This document shows, piece by piece, positions 51,154 through 61,394 of a stretch of DNA of 64,000 nucleotides. Each line of letters opens with the position of its first letter. Position 1 is the stretch's first letter. Under the pieces are notes generated by a model. That model saw nothing but the letters and a program-made list of their open reading frames with translations. It did not search any database and was not told where the DNA came from. Made by a program: the position numbers and the translations under genes. This stretch comes from Rothia aeria (lineage in GTDB: Bacteria; Actinomycetota; Actinomycetes; Actinomycetales; Micrococcaceae): the NCBI GenBank assembly GCA_002355935.1, contig AP017895.1:868001-932000 (forward strand), given 5' to 3'.

Positions 51154-53717
51154 ATGAGCGCACAACGCCCCCATCCGAAACCCGCAAACAGCAGCAACCG
51201 TGACGGTGATGCCGCACCCCGGCCCGCACCTCACAACCCGGCGGGCGGTCAGGGGACAACACCGGCACCAGCACCGGGGAACCGCAGCCACCCACACAGC
51301 CCCCAGCCCCGCAACGGCACCCCGAACACATCCGGGGCAGGGGAAGAAGCGGAAAGTATCGCCGCAGAACTGCACCTCGCCCCGGCGAACGTTAACGCCG
51401 TTATTGCCCTGCTCGACTCCGGTGCCAGCGTGCCCTTCATCGCCCGCTACCGTAAAGAAGCCACCAGCGGCATGAGCGACACGAACCTGCGGGCCCTTCA
51501 CACGCGCCTCACCCAGCTGCGCGCACTCAACCAGCGGCGAGAAGCCATCCGCACCGCCCTCACCGAACGCTACACCGAAGGGCTATCGACCCGCTCACCT
51601 ACGAGCAGCTGCTCGCTGGGCTTCGCACATCCCGCACCAAAACCGAGCTGGAAAACCTCTACGCCCCCTACCGCAGTCAGCGCATCACCAAAGCCCAGCA
51701 GGCACGCGCCGCCGGGCTGGACGCGCTCGTTGAAGACCTGCTGGAGGTGCCCCTCGCCGGTGTGTACGATATTGCCGCTGCCTACGTGAACGACACCGGG
51801 GAAGGCGAAGAATACGCCGTTACCACAGTTGAAGAGGCGCTTGAAGGGGCACGCGCCATTCTGATCGACCGCGCCGCCACAGACCCCGCACTCACCGGGC
51901 GGCTCTACGACAAGCTAGTCGCCACCGGCACCATCTCAACCCGGCTCATCGCCGGTAAAGACAGTGAAGGCGCAAAATTCGCCGACTATTTCGACTTCTC
52001 AGACCGCATCCGCAGCATCCGCTCCCACCGTGTGCTTGCGCTGCTGCGCGCACGCCAGGCGGGAATCGTGAAACTCAGTATTGACGCAGCCACACCCCCG
52101 CCGCCGCTCAGCCACCTCAAAGGCGAACAGCGTGAAGCCGCCCGTGCAGCCGCCGAAAACTACAAGAACGCACGTTCGGTATATGAGCGGGAAGTAGCCG
52201 CAGCCCTGCGTATCCCCGTGCAGGTGCTCAACACCGTCGACAGTGAAGACCGCGTGCTCGGCTGGCTCGCCGCCACTGTACGCGCCGCCTGGCGCAAACG
52301 CCTGCACCCACGCCTGGCCGAGCGCATCCGTGAAAACCTCTTTGAAACCGCAGAACGTGAAGCCATCGACGTATTCACCTCAAACCTGCGCGACATTCTG
52401 CTTGCCGCACCCGCCGGGCAGCGCACCACCCTGGGCCTAGACCCCGGCCTGAAACACGGCGTTAAATGCGCCGTCATCAACGGCACCGGGAAAGTGCTTG
52501 ACGCCTTTACCATCTACCCGCACGCACCCCGCCACGACTGGGATGCTGCGCTCACCCGGCTTAAAAACGCCGTGCGCACCCACGGGGTTGAGCTTATTGC
52601 CATCGGTAACGGTACCGCCTCACGCGAGACGGACAAACTCGCCGCTGAGCTGCTGGCCCGCCTGCGTGCTGGCGGGTACGAGAAAGCACAAAAAATCACT
52701 GTCTCTGAGGCGGGCGCATCCGTCTACTCGGCCTCCGCAACCGCCAGCGAAGAACTCCCCGAACTGGATGTGACCCTACGCGGCGCCGTCTCTATCGCCC
52801 GGCGTTTACAAGACCCGCTCGCTGAACTTGTCAAAATCGACCCGCAATCCATCGGCGTGGGCCAATACCAGCATGATGTGAGCGTTACCGCCCTGCGCCG
52901 GGGGCTTGATGCGACCGTCGAAGACTGCGTGAACGCCGTGGGTGTGAACCTCAATAGCGCCTCAGCCCCGCTGCTGGCTCGCGTAGCCGGGCTGAACCGA
53001 ACCGTCGCCGAAAATATTGTTGCCTACCGCAACGAGAACGGCCCCTTTACTTCCCGAACCGAGTTGCTTAAGGTGCCCCGGCTGGGTCCTAAAGCCTATG
53101 AGCAGGCGGCCGGGTTCGTGCGTATCACAGGCGGGGTGGAGCCTCTGGACGCCTCCGCCGTGCACCCCGAATCGTACCCCATTGCGCGGCGTATTATTGC
53201 GGATGCCCTCGCCCGCAACGGCGCCGTGTGGGCCGCCGGGGCGCTCACCGTGCCGGGAACATCAGAGAACGAGAAAGCGCTGATGGGGATGCGCCCTGCC
53301 GACTACATCACTGATACAGCGGGCGACTACACGGTGCGTGATATTTTTGCGGAGCTGCTGCGCCCCGGCCGTGACCCCCGCCCGGAATTCCGCACCGCAC
53401 AGTTCTCAGAAGCCATCTCACGTATCGAAGACCTCGCCCCGGGCATGGTACTTGAGGGTGTGGTCTCTAACGTGGCGGCGTTCGGCGCGTTTGTCGATAT
53501 TGGGGTGCACCAAGACGGGCTGGTGCATATTTCGCAGATGAGCCGCCGCCGCGTGCACAACACCCATGATGTGGTGCGCAGCGGCGACATTGTGCAGGTT
53601 CGCGTGGTTGAGGTGGATGCGCCCCGTAAACGCATCTCGCTCTCGCTGCTGGTGGACGATACCCCAGATACCGAACCCGGCAGGCAAAAACAGAAAAAGA
53701 ATAAGCGTTCTCGATAG
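51154..53717 (+). CDS. tex: Tex-family RNA-binding protein (one frame break)
   Basis: Conserved nucleic-acid-binding protein linked to transcription and RNA processing. About 854 residues after restoring one base in GGG 51580-51582; the join reads TEGAIDPLTYEQLLAGL. A ~65-residue Pro/Asn/His-rich head is unusual. The N-terminal domain has SVPFIARYRKEATSGMSD. The YqgF domain starts LGLDPGLKHGVKCAV. The helix-hairpin-helix region has NSASAPLLARVAGLN and LKVPRLGPKAYEQAAGFVRI. The C-terminal S1 domain runs from MVLEGVVSNVAAFGAFVDIG. ATG at 51154 is preferred over 51004. Confidence 0.92.
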
Positions 53718-53756
53718 GGTGGGTTTTGCCGTAGGGGTACGGGCTGTCTCCAGAGC

Positions 53757-53812
53757 AGAAGGTTCCCTTGCTGTGAGAGGCCATGTACCCTCTCAGCGCA
53801 AAGGAACCTTCT
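53757..53812. terminator. Long hairpin between convergent tex and the aldo/keto reductase gene
   Basis: Arms of about 24 bases at 53757-53780 and 53789-53812 with one or two mismatches; outer ends AGAAGGTTCC and GGAACCTTCT. Likely bidirectional. Confidence 0.8.
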
Positions 53813-53851
53813 ACATGGGGGTGCGATCATTGGGGCTGCTAACCCCAGCTG

Positions 53852-54679
53852 CTAAAACTCAGGGTTCTGCGGGTCGGGGCCTATGCGACCATCCTTCCGC
53901 GTAAGCCCATCAATCGCCGCAATGTCTGCCGCATCCAGGGTGACATTAGCGGCTGTAAAGTTCTCGGCAATGCGCGCAGGAGTAACCGACTTCGGGATCG
54001 CCACGATCCCCTTCGCCAGATGCCAGGCGAGCACAGCCTGCGCCGGAGAGATACCGTGCTTACCCGCAATCTCAACGATCACCGGGTCCTTCAGAATCTC
54101 GCCACCCTGACCAAGCGGCGACCAAGCTTCAGTCACAATACCAAGCTCTTCGTGCACCTTACGCAGCTCTTCCTGCGAGAAATATGGGTGCAGCTCAATC
54201 TGGTGAATCGCCGGGGTCACGCCAGTGTCGGCGATAATTTCGCGTAGCTGAGCCTGCGGAAAGTTAGAGACACCAATCGAACGCACCTTACCCTGTTTTT
54301 TCAGTTCGATGAGCGCCCGCCACGACTCCAGATAGGTGCCCTGCTGCGGCATAGCCCAGTGAATCAGATACAGATCCACATAATCGGTGCCGAGCCGCTC
54401 TAGCGATGCATCAAGCGCGGCAATAGCCTTCTCAAAACCCTGATCCGAGTTCCACAGCTTGGTGGTGAGAAAAATATCCTCACGCGGCACGGAGCTGGTC
54501 ACAATACCGCGCCCCACCCCAACCTCGTTCCCATAGATGGACGCAGTGTCGATGTGACGGTACCCCGTTTCGAGAGCCGTGCCCACAGCATCGGCGGCAC
54601 CATTATCTTCAATCTGCCACACACCATACCCAAGCTGAGGGATGCTGTTGCCGTCGTTGAACGTGATGTTTTTGACCAT
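53852..54679 (-). CDS. Aldo/keto reductase (2,5-diketo-D-gluconate reductase-like)
   Basis: 275 residues, NADPH-dependent TIM-barrel enzyme. The catalytic tetrad is visible: Asp and Tyr in HIDTASIYGNE, Lys in TTKLWNSD, His in LIHWAMP. The NADPH-binding end has IAIPKSVTPARIAENF. Substrate is not deducible. Monocistronic. Confidence 0.92.
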   Translation of the reverse strand: MVKNITFNDGNSIPQLGYGVWQIEDNGAADAVGTALETGYRHIDTASIYGNEVGVGRGIVTSSVPREDIFLTTKLWNSDQGFEKAIAALDASLERLGTDYVDLYLIHWAMPQQGTYLESWRALIELKKQGKVRSIGVSNFPQAQLREIIADTGVTPAIHQIELHPYFSQEELRKVHEELGIVTEAWSPLGQGGEILKDPVIVEIAGKHGISPAQAVLAWHLAKGIVAIPKSVTPARIAENFTAANVTLDAADIAAIDGLTRKDGRIGPDPQNPEF

Positions 54680-54800
54680 TACTTCTCCTGAAATTTAATG
54701 GGGACTGACGCTTTCAACGGTACTCCCGGATGCGCTCGCACGCTAGAGCAGTGGGCGAATCCAGTCCAGCGCGAAACTGGGAATCCCCTCCCAGGAGCGT

Positions 54801-54865
54801 AAAAAGAGCCTTGATGTGAATAAAGCGTGAAAAATCCCGCTTTATTCGTATAAAGAGCCTTTTTA
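54801..54865 (-). terminator. Terminator, copy C of the dispersed inverted repeat
   Basis: Imperfect arms flank a short centre, with outer A5/T5 and GAATAAAG/CTTTATTC blocks as in copies A and B. Placed directly downstream of the helicase gene. Confidence 0.7.
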
Positions 54866-54876
54866 GTGAGAGGAAA

Positions 54877-57800
54877 TTAGGAACCGGTCGGGGAGAACAG
54901 CTGTCGCACCTGCTCAGCGCTGACCTTCGTTGAAGCAAACGAGCCGTCATTGACGACCGCCTCAAACAGGGCGGCCTTTGACTCTTTCAAATCCATGACC
55001 TTCTCCTCAATGGTGCCCTGCGCCACCAGCCGGTGCACGTGCACGTCACGCTCCTGCCCAATACGGTGGATACGGTCCACCGCCTGCTGCTCCGCCGCCG
55101 GGTTCCACCACGGGTCCATAATGAAGCAGTGATCTGCCTCCGTCAGGTTCAACCCAAACCCGCCAGCTTTAAGCGAAATCAGGAATACCGGTGCCACACC
55201 GTCAGCAAAATCCTTCAAAACCTGCGGGCGGTTGCGGGTTGCCCCATCCAGGTACAGGTGCTCTATGCCTTCAGCCTCAAGCCGCCGCGAGATAGTGCGC
55301 AAATACCCCGTGAACTGGCTGAACACCAGCACCCGGTGCCCTCCCGTCAGCAGGTCGGGCAGCTGCCCCAGCAGGTACTCCAGTTTGGCCGAGCCCACCC
55401 CCTCATACTCCACCGGGTCGATCAGTGCAGCATCCAACGCCAGCCGCCGCAGCAGCGTGAGCGACTGAAAAATAGTGAACCGGTTTTTATCCATGTCCTC
55501 CAGCAGGCCCAGCACCTTCTGCCGCTCACGCTGAAGCCGCGTATCGTAAATACGCCGGTGCGTGGGATTCAACGGAATATCAATGCGTACGTCGTTCTTC
55601 TGCGGCAGCTCAGCAGCCACCACCTCCTTGGTGCGCCGCAGCATGAGCGGGCCCACCCGGCGGCGCAGGCGCGGCACCGCATCGGTGTCCTCCCCAGACT
55701 CGGCCGGGCGTGCGTACAGGTCACGGAACGCCCGGGCGGACGGGAACAGCCCGTCAGCCACAATCGCCAGGATCGCCCAGAGCTCCATGAGGTTGTTCTC
55801 CATGGGGGTGCCGGTGATCGCCAGCTTAAAATCGGCTGGAAGTGCCCGCGCCGCCTTCCACGCGCGGGTGGCTGCGTTCTTCACAAACTGCGCCTCATCC
55901 AAAACCAGCGCGCCCCACCCGGCGGGCGGCACGCTGGCGGTTTCTTCGGTGGCAGCCTGCCCGCTGCGTTCCTGCAAGAGCTGCCCGTACTCGGTGTAGC
56001 CCGCCTCATCAATCCGAAAGAGGGCGTAACTGGTGACCACCAGGTGCGCGCCAGCAACCATTTCAGCGATGCTTTTCCCGCTTTTCGCGGTGGACGCGCT
56101 CACCACTGCAACCTTCGCGTCGGGAACGAACCGTGCTGCCTCATTCGCCCAGTTACCCACCACGGAGGTGGGTGCGACCACCAGGAACGGTGCGAACGGC
56201 GGCTGCTCGCCATCCTGCGACCGGCCTGCCGTGGCCTGTTCGGCGTGCTCCTGCATGGCGTGGGCTAAAAGCGCGAGGGTCTGCACGGTCTTGCCAAGGC
56301 CCATCTCGTCCGCCAGGATGCCGCCGAGGCGGTGCTGCCGCAAAAACGCGAGCCACCGGAACCCCTCCAGCTGGTAGGGACGCAGGGTCGCCTCCAGCCC
56401 GGCGGGTGCCTGAAGGTTCAGCGCCGAGAAGGCGTATTCCCGCACCGCCCCGGGTGTAGAATGCTCATTCTTTTTCTGGCTGTTCTGCGCTGTTTTTTCG
56501 GGGTTTTCCGTCCCTGAGAGGTCTTCTGGTGTATCCGTTTGGGCCTCGTCTAAAAGGCTGAGCAGGTTACGCACCTGCGCATCCCAGGAAGCCACCGTAT
56601 TCACATGCGACGCCAGGGACTCAAGCTCATCCCACAACCCCACCTGGCGGCGGTTAATGCGCAGCTCAGTGCCGGAATCGTTGAGGGTGCGTGCCTCAGC
56701 AATGAGCGCCCGCAGCGCCGTGAACTCCGGGCGGTTCAGCGAAAAATAGGTGCCGTTACCCAGAAGAATCCTGTCTTGGGCGCGATCGAGCGCCTCAAAA
56801 ACCTGCGAGAACGGAACATTCCAGTCATTCACGCGGATAGCGATACCCAGCCCGAACCAGTCCCGTGAATTCCCCTCGGTCACATTCACCTCAATGAGTG
56901 CGTCGGTGGCCTCTGTAAACTCGGGCACAGTGCCCAGCAGCCGCACCCGAACCCCGGAAATCCGCCGCAGGGCGGGCAGCACGCGGGTGAGAACATCGCG
57001 GGTTTCCCAGCCCTCGGTACGTCCGCGCGTCAGCTCAATAGTGCCGGGCAGCGAGCGCACCTTACGCAGCACCCGCGCCTCAAACCGGGCGTCACGAATG
57101 TCCCCGCCGGGTTCACCCGCATAGCCAAACACCGGCAGGCGCGTGTACTGTTCACCGGTGCCCGTTTCGCTGTCGGGCGCATCTTCGGCGGTGGGGGCAC
57201 CGAGCGGGTTCAGCGGGTATTCCCAGTACCAGTCGGTGGTTGCATCGTGTGCCACCTGCTCATTAAAGGCCATCTCAAACACCAGGTGAGGCGAACGCAC
57301 CTGCGGCAGGTTCAGCGCAGGGTCCGGGGTCAGCGCCGGTACTGTACGCGCTAGGGCGGGCAGGTATTCGCGGTGAAAATCTTCACGGGAAGCCCCGGGG
57401 ACCTCAATAGCGCCGGTGGTGATGAACGAGTCGGTGGCGGCATCCAGCGGCTCAGTGAGGGGGATGAAGGCCAGCTGCAGTCCGTCTGGAATCTGCGGTA
57501 TGTCGTCGTGGTGCTCCGCAGGTGCGGCACCGGCAAGCTCGGGGATCAGCTCACCCGGGGTGGGGCTGCCTGCCTGTGATTGTTCCGCCGCCGCAGGCTG
57601 CTCCGCCCCGGCGGCTGCGAATTCGGCGCGGCACACGCGGTCGAGTGCGCCCTCGCGGGTTGTTTTCCACCGCACCTGGGCTGCTGCCTGCTCGTACACC
57701 TGCTGCGCCAGCCCGCCAAGGGCGAAGAACCCAATGCAGCAGGTGCCCGCCCCGGCCCCGTTGTAGCCGCTGTTCGGGGTGCCCAGGGGGTGAGAGTTCG

Positions 57801-58989
57801 CCGCATCCACCCACACCTGCCGGACGCGCCCGTCCTGGCGGGTTTCCCAGCCGAGCGTCGGCTCAAGACGCAGCCCGCCCTCCGCCGGGTCGCTCAAGGA
57901 GGTGCCGGGGAGCGTTGTGGCACGCATTTTTACGGTGGCTGGCGGCAGCACCGTCAAGTTTATTTCGCGCCCTTCAAGCAGGATCGGCAGCCCGATGCGC
58001 TGGGCGCGTGCGAGCACATCCCACAGCAGGGCGCTGCCGGATGCGCTGAGTGAGACCCAGTCTCGGTGCGAGGTGTACATGGACTGCCAGGGCCGTACCA
58101 CCGAGTAGAGCTCAGCAAACCACCGTTCGTGTTCGGGGTATATTTCGTGGCGCAGCACCGGCCCGCCTACGGATGAGGCGAATGTTTCCCAGCTGAGGCC
58201 GCCCTTGACCCAGCGCCCCGTGTTGGAGCGCATGAGGGGGCGGGCGAGCAGGTTAATGCGGGCGGCGGTTTCTGTGCTTGATGGGCCGAAAGACCGGGCG
58301 GGTGCCACACTGAAAGATAGATCTAATGCCCCGGATACCCGGGCGGAGTCAATACCGGTGGGGGTGCCGCCCGCGGCGAGCACATGGGAGAGGTCGCGCC
58401 TCCAGGCGGGGATGCGTGAGGGCGCACTCTGCGGGGTGTCGTCAGGGTGAGGGCTGCCGGGGCGCTGTGCCGCCCGATGGGTGCGGGTGCTGTGCTGTGG
58501 GGTGCGGCTTTCACCCTTGACGTCGGTTATTTTTGGGTCAGTCTCACCCATTGTGGCTGCGGTGCTCACCTCAAGCCCGAGCCCTTGCAGGTCTCGCACA
58601 AGGTCTTTAACCTGCTCGGGCACCTGCGGCCCGTTATCTTCGGATTCTATCCCCAGGGCGATACGGGATTGTTCCGCCCGGTCAATGGCGGTGAGCATGA
58701 GCGCGGCGGCGTGCTTACAGTTGAGGTCTACCGGGCAGGTGCAGTGCGAGACGAAGTGATTATTGGTGGGGCCTTTGGGTCGGGAGAAGCGAACATATAC
58801 TTCGTAGGGGGAGGGGGTGTTGCCGTTGACGAGGCCGTGCAGCTCGTTGGCGGCCGCGTCGTACCGGTAGCGTACAACCATGCCCTTGGCGGCGTAGGTG
58901 CGGGCGCGTTGGAAGGTTCGTCCGCCGACTTGTTCGAGTATCTTGTCTTCGGTGATGGGGATGCTGGGGAAGGGATTCGGCTCGATCAC
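54877..58989 (-). CDS. SNF2-family DEAD/DEAH helicase with SWIM zinc finger
   Basis: 1370 residues. An N-terminal SWIM finger has C83-x-C85 and C91-x-H93. A large middle region of unknown fold (~100-850) follows. The ATPase core has GGILADEMGLGKTVQTLAL near residue 895, the Walker B variant VLDEAQFVKN near 1030, AITGTPMENNLMELW, and the helicase C domain VLVFSQFTGYLRTISRRLEAEG with the final motif IMDPWWNPAAEQQAVDRIHRIGQ. Such proteins are DNA-translocating ATPases; the role here is unknown. The start is GTG at 58989. Confidence 0.93.
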   Translation of the reverse strand: MIEPNPFPSIPITEDKILEQVGGRTFQRARTYAAKGMVVRYRYDAAANELHGLVNGNTPSPYEVYVRFSRPKGPTNNHFVSHCTCPVDLNCKHAAALMLTAIDRAEQSRIALGIESEDNGPQVPEQVKDLVRDLQGLGLEVSTAATMGETDPKITDVKGESRTPQHSTRTHRAAQRPGSPHPDDTPQSAPSRIPAWRRDLSHVLAAGGTPTGIDSARVSGALDLSFSVAPARSFGPSSTETAARINLLARPLMRSNTGRWVKGGLSWETFASSVGGPVLRHEIYPEHERWFAELYSVVRPWQSMYTSHRDWVSLSASGSALLWDVLARAQRIGLPILLEGREINLTVLPPATVKMRATTLPGTSLSDPAEGGLRLEPTLGWETRQDGRVRQVWVDAANSHPLGTPNSGYNGAGAGTCCIGFFALGGLAQQVYEQAAAQVRWKTTREGALDRVCRAEFAAAGAEQPAAAEQSQAGSPTPGELIPELAGAAPAEHHDDIPQIPDGLQLAFIPLTEPLDAATDSFITTGAIEVPGASREDFHREYLPALARTVPALTPDPALNLPQVRSPHLVFEMAFNEQVAHDATTDWYWEYPLNPLGAPTAEDAPDSETGTGEQYTRLPVFGYAGEPGGDIRDARFEARVLRKVRSLPGTIELTRGRTEGWETRDVLTRVLPALRRISGVRVRLLGTVPEFTEATDALIEVNVTEGNSRDWFGLGIAIRVNDWNVPFSQVFEALDRAQDRILLGNGTYFSLNRPEFTALRALIAEARTLNDSGTELRINRRQVGLWDELESLASHVNTVASWDAQVRNLLSLLDEAQTDTPEDLSGTENPEKTAQNSQKKNEHSTPGAVREYAFSALNLQAPAGLEATLRPYQLEGFRWLAFLRQHRLGGILADEMGLGKTVQTLALLAHAMQEHAEQATAGRSQDGEQPPFAPFLVVAPTSVVGNWANEAARFVPDAKVAVVSASTAKSGKSIAEMVAGAHLVVTSYALFRIDEAGYTEYGQLLQERSGQAATEETASVPPAGWGALVLDEAQFVKNAATRAWKAARALPADFKLAITGTPMENNLMELWAILAIVADGLFPSARAFRDLYARPAESGEDTDAVPRLRRRVGPLMLRRTKEVVAAELPQKNDVRIDIPLNPTHRRIYDTRLQRERQKVLGLLEDMDKNRFTIFQSLTLLRRLALDAALIDPVEYEGVGSAKLEYLLGQLPDLLTGGHRVLVFSQFTGYLRTISRRLEAEGIEHLYLDGATRNRPQVLKDFADGVAPVFLISLKAGGFGLNLTEADHCFIMDPWWNPAAEQQAVDRIHRIGQERDVHVHRLVAQGTIEEKVMDLKESKAALFEAVVNDGSFASTKVSAEQVRQLFSPTGS

Positions 58990-59033
58990 CGTTCCATTAT
59001 CTCAAGGGTGTCAAAGCCTTGAGGCTGTTTTCG

Positions 59034-59360
59034 TCACTGCTGCTTTTCGGGCGGCTGCTTGTGCTGATCTGCCCTGAGTCGCCTGAGCTGTTCTTCCCGT
59101 ATTTTCTTGTCTTCACGCACGGAGGTAATGATTTTTAGAAGCGCAGCAATAACCCCTAGGGGGATACCAATGCCCAGGCACCGGTAGCTAAGGTCAGTAG
59201 TTGCTCGCACCAGCGGGCTTGTCCCTCCGGCGTCAATACTGCGCCACTCAAAAGCATGGTATTCCACCAGCGACCCCCAGCCCCCAAGGACAAATAGAAT
59301 AACGCCAGCACCTAGGAATATAAGGGCTGCTATTCCGATAATACGTAGGGTGAGCTTCAT
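59034..59360 (-). CDS. Small two-helix membrane protein
   Basis: About 108 residues from the ATG at 59360; an upstream start to 59369 is also open. Helices LRIIGIAALIFLGAGVILFVLGGW and RCLGIGIPLGVIAALLKIIT. The tail is charged (REDKKIREEQLRRLRADQ). Family unknown. Confidence 0.55.
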   Translation of the reverse strand: MKLTLRIIGIAALIFLGAGVILFVLGGWGSLVEYHAFEWRSIDAGGTSPLVRATTDLSYRCLGIGIPLGVIAALLKIITSVREDKKIREEQLRRLRADQHKQPPEKQQ

Positions 59361-59649
59361 ATATAGCACCCAGCTTTCTGCCGAATCTTTACTGAAATAA
59401 AGGTAGAAATAGTCCCTTAAAATCCCAGCCTATAAGGTGCTGCCCCGTCCGTCCACTATGAAATTTGGAATTCTTAACTGGCGAGAAGACAGTGAAAGTA
59501 TTGCATACGGGTGAAATACTTAAAAAGTAAAGTAGGAGAGATAGGTGGCTGTCAGCTTGGGGTGCTGTGCAACCACAAGAATAGTGCACGCGACCAGTGA
59601 CCGCCCGTTGGTGCGAAGAGCGGTCCGCACGGGCTATCCCATGCGCTTG

Positions 59650-60198
59650 CTACTCAATATCCTCAATATTCATATTGGCTGACATGATGCCTTCTTGTGT
59701 CTCTTTAAATAGCTCACCAGTGTCACTTACAATATAGGATTCTCCCCGTGAATATATTAGATTATAAAGCCCCTCGTAAAACTTACCTCCAACATAATAA
59801 ATATCGCCGGAATCGGGGATCTCATAGATTCTTCCCAGCTCATCAATTAAAATATCTCGACCCTCTTTAAAACCAAAATTTCTTATCTTTTTATCAATGA
59901 GATGTGGGCAGAAGTAGTCCGAGCTATTTTCCTCTAACGAGTAATCTATTAATTCTTGGGTTGTTTCCCCAAAAGTATAAACCTCATTGTCAAACATAAA
60001 CATTTCATATTCAACCGGAATGTACATATCCTTGGCTACTGAGATATACCATATCTCCCGCAAAAATTTCTTCACCAGATCAGGCAGCTCTTCCAGGTGA
60101 GGCGGTAATTTTTCAAGCAGCACATCTCGTTCAAAATACCAGCCGGAAGATGTCATCTTTTTGAAAAAATCAGAACTTATCTCATACGGTTGCTTCAT
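59650..60198 (-). CDS. SUKH-3-like immunity-type protein
   Basis: 182 residues. The head FFKKMTSSGWYFERDVLLEKLPPHLEELPDLVKKFLREIW follows the SUKH-3 pattern (GWY-x-x-R, then L-x-x-F-L-x-E). Known: SUKH proteins are often immunity partners of secreted nuclease toxins. The gene is clearly more AT-rich than its neighbours, consistent with transfer. No toxin gene is adjacent, so it may be an orphan immunity gene. Confidence 0.6.
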   Translation of the reverse strand: MKQPYEISSDFFKKMTSSGWYFERDVLLEKLPPHLEELPDLVKKFLREIWYISVAKDMYIPVEYEMFMFDNEVYTFGETTQELIDYSLEENSSDYFCPHLIDKKIRNFGFKEGRDILIDELGRIYEIPDSGDIYYVGGKFYEGLYNLIYSRGESYIVSDTGELFKETQEGIMSANMNIEDIE

Positions 60199-60638
60199 TC
60201 CAATACCTCAAGTCTCCTAATATTACCTATTTACTTTTAGTCTTTCCGGGGTACGGGTGCCCACCCCATATCCACAGCTGTTTCTGCAAACGTGTGGGGT
60301 GATAGAGCTACCAGCCCCTACTCATCATACGGACAGAAAACGGGGGAGAAGGGCCTCCTCTTGGCGTATAGCAAAAGAAACAGAACACTTTGTATGTAAT
60401 GTAAATCACTATAGCTTCCTTGGGGTGGTCGTTTACAGCCGCGCGGAATCTGCTGTAAGCTGTACTCAGCTTCAAGAGTTTCGACTGATAAGCTCCGACT
60501 ATGGTCGAACGCCAACCCCATGTTCACGGGTGGCTCGGATGACGAAGCGGTTTGTATTCACCGCCCCGCACACGCGGGTCGGCAACCGGTACAGGCAAGA
60601 GCAACGCGAAAGGAACGCGCATCGGCGCATGGTTGTCA

Positions 60639-60860
60639 ATGTACAACAGCTCTGCAGCATCTAATCACCTCACCCCCACCCGCACCTACCAGGAAAAACT
60701 GCGCGCCGCCGCAGTGCCAGCACGCGGAGGGTACACCGCGGTGAGCATCCAAGACTACACGCGTATCTCATCCCAACGCGATGAATTCCTCAACTTTCTG
60801 CTGCTGCCCAACCCCGAAGGCATCCCCGCCGTTGAATATGCTGGTTTGCGCGTAGCATAG
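60639..60860 (+). CDS. Possible antitoxin upstream of the PIN protein
   Basis: 73 residues from ATG 60639 (TRTYQEKLRAAAVPARGGYTAVSIQDYTRISSQRDEFLNFLL). The frame is open from 60552. It ends 5 nt before the PIN gene, the usual antitoxin position, and the size fits. No known antitoxin fold was recognised, and the 5' part may be degraded: a second frame just upstream ends in VVNVQQLCSI. Confidence 0.4.
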   Translation: MYNSSAASNHLTPTRTYQEKLRAAAVPARGGYTAVSIQDYTRISSQRDEFLNFLLLPNPEGIPAVEYAGLRVA

Positions 60861-60865
60861 AGCGT

Positions 60866-61300
60866 ATGAAAACCTCAGGCATACTCCTCGATTCGGATGT
60901 GCTCGCCGAAATACGCAAAGCCACCCCAGACCCCAGGGTCGTCGCTTTTCTGCGCCGCCGCGCCTGGAGGCACATGTACATTTCCGTGCTGAGCGTGGGC
61001 GAACTTAAAGGCCTCTACCCCTACCCGGAGACCGACCGGTGGATTGCTGAGCTCCTGGAACGATTCGCGGATCACGTGATTACTATTGACGCGAAAGTCA
61101 GCCTGGAATGGGCCGGACGTAACGCCCCAATCGGCTACCACAGTGTGGGCAGAGCCGACGCCGCGCCGCTGCCAACTGCCGCCTTAGAGGGCCTGATCTG
61201 TGCCAGTGCCCGAGCCTATAACCTTGAAATTGTCTCTTCTAAAGCCGAGGTGTACCGCAGGTGGGAAGCGGTTGCCACCAACCCCTGGACCGAGGAATAG
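60866..61300 (+). CDS. PIN-domain protein, VapC-like toxin
   Basis: 144 residues. LLDSDVLAEIRK gives the first acidic residues and SVLSVGELKGL the second. The third position reads LEGLICASARAYNLEIVSSKAEVY, with Glu where Asp is usual. The common T-x-N motif is replaced by SSK, so activity may be altered. VapC toxins are RNases held by a co-encoded antitoxin. Confidence 0.75.
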   Translation: MKTSGILLDSDVLAEIRKATPDPRVVAFLRRRAWRHMYISVLSVGELKGLYPYPETDRWIAELLERFADHVITIDAKVSLEWAGRNAPIGYHSVGRADAAPLPTAALEGLICASARAYNLEIVSSKAEVYRRWEAVATNPWTEE

Positions 61301-61394
61301 AGCGGCGAAAACACATACCGTGCGGGGGCCGGCCCAGGCCAGATATAGGGGCGTAATGGGGCTTGACTAAGATTCATGGCATGATTGAAGGATA

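Noticed and set aside
55033-56268. Long plus-strand open frame inside the helicase gene
   Set aside because: Shadow of the helicase reading frame; no domain features or start signal.
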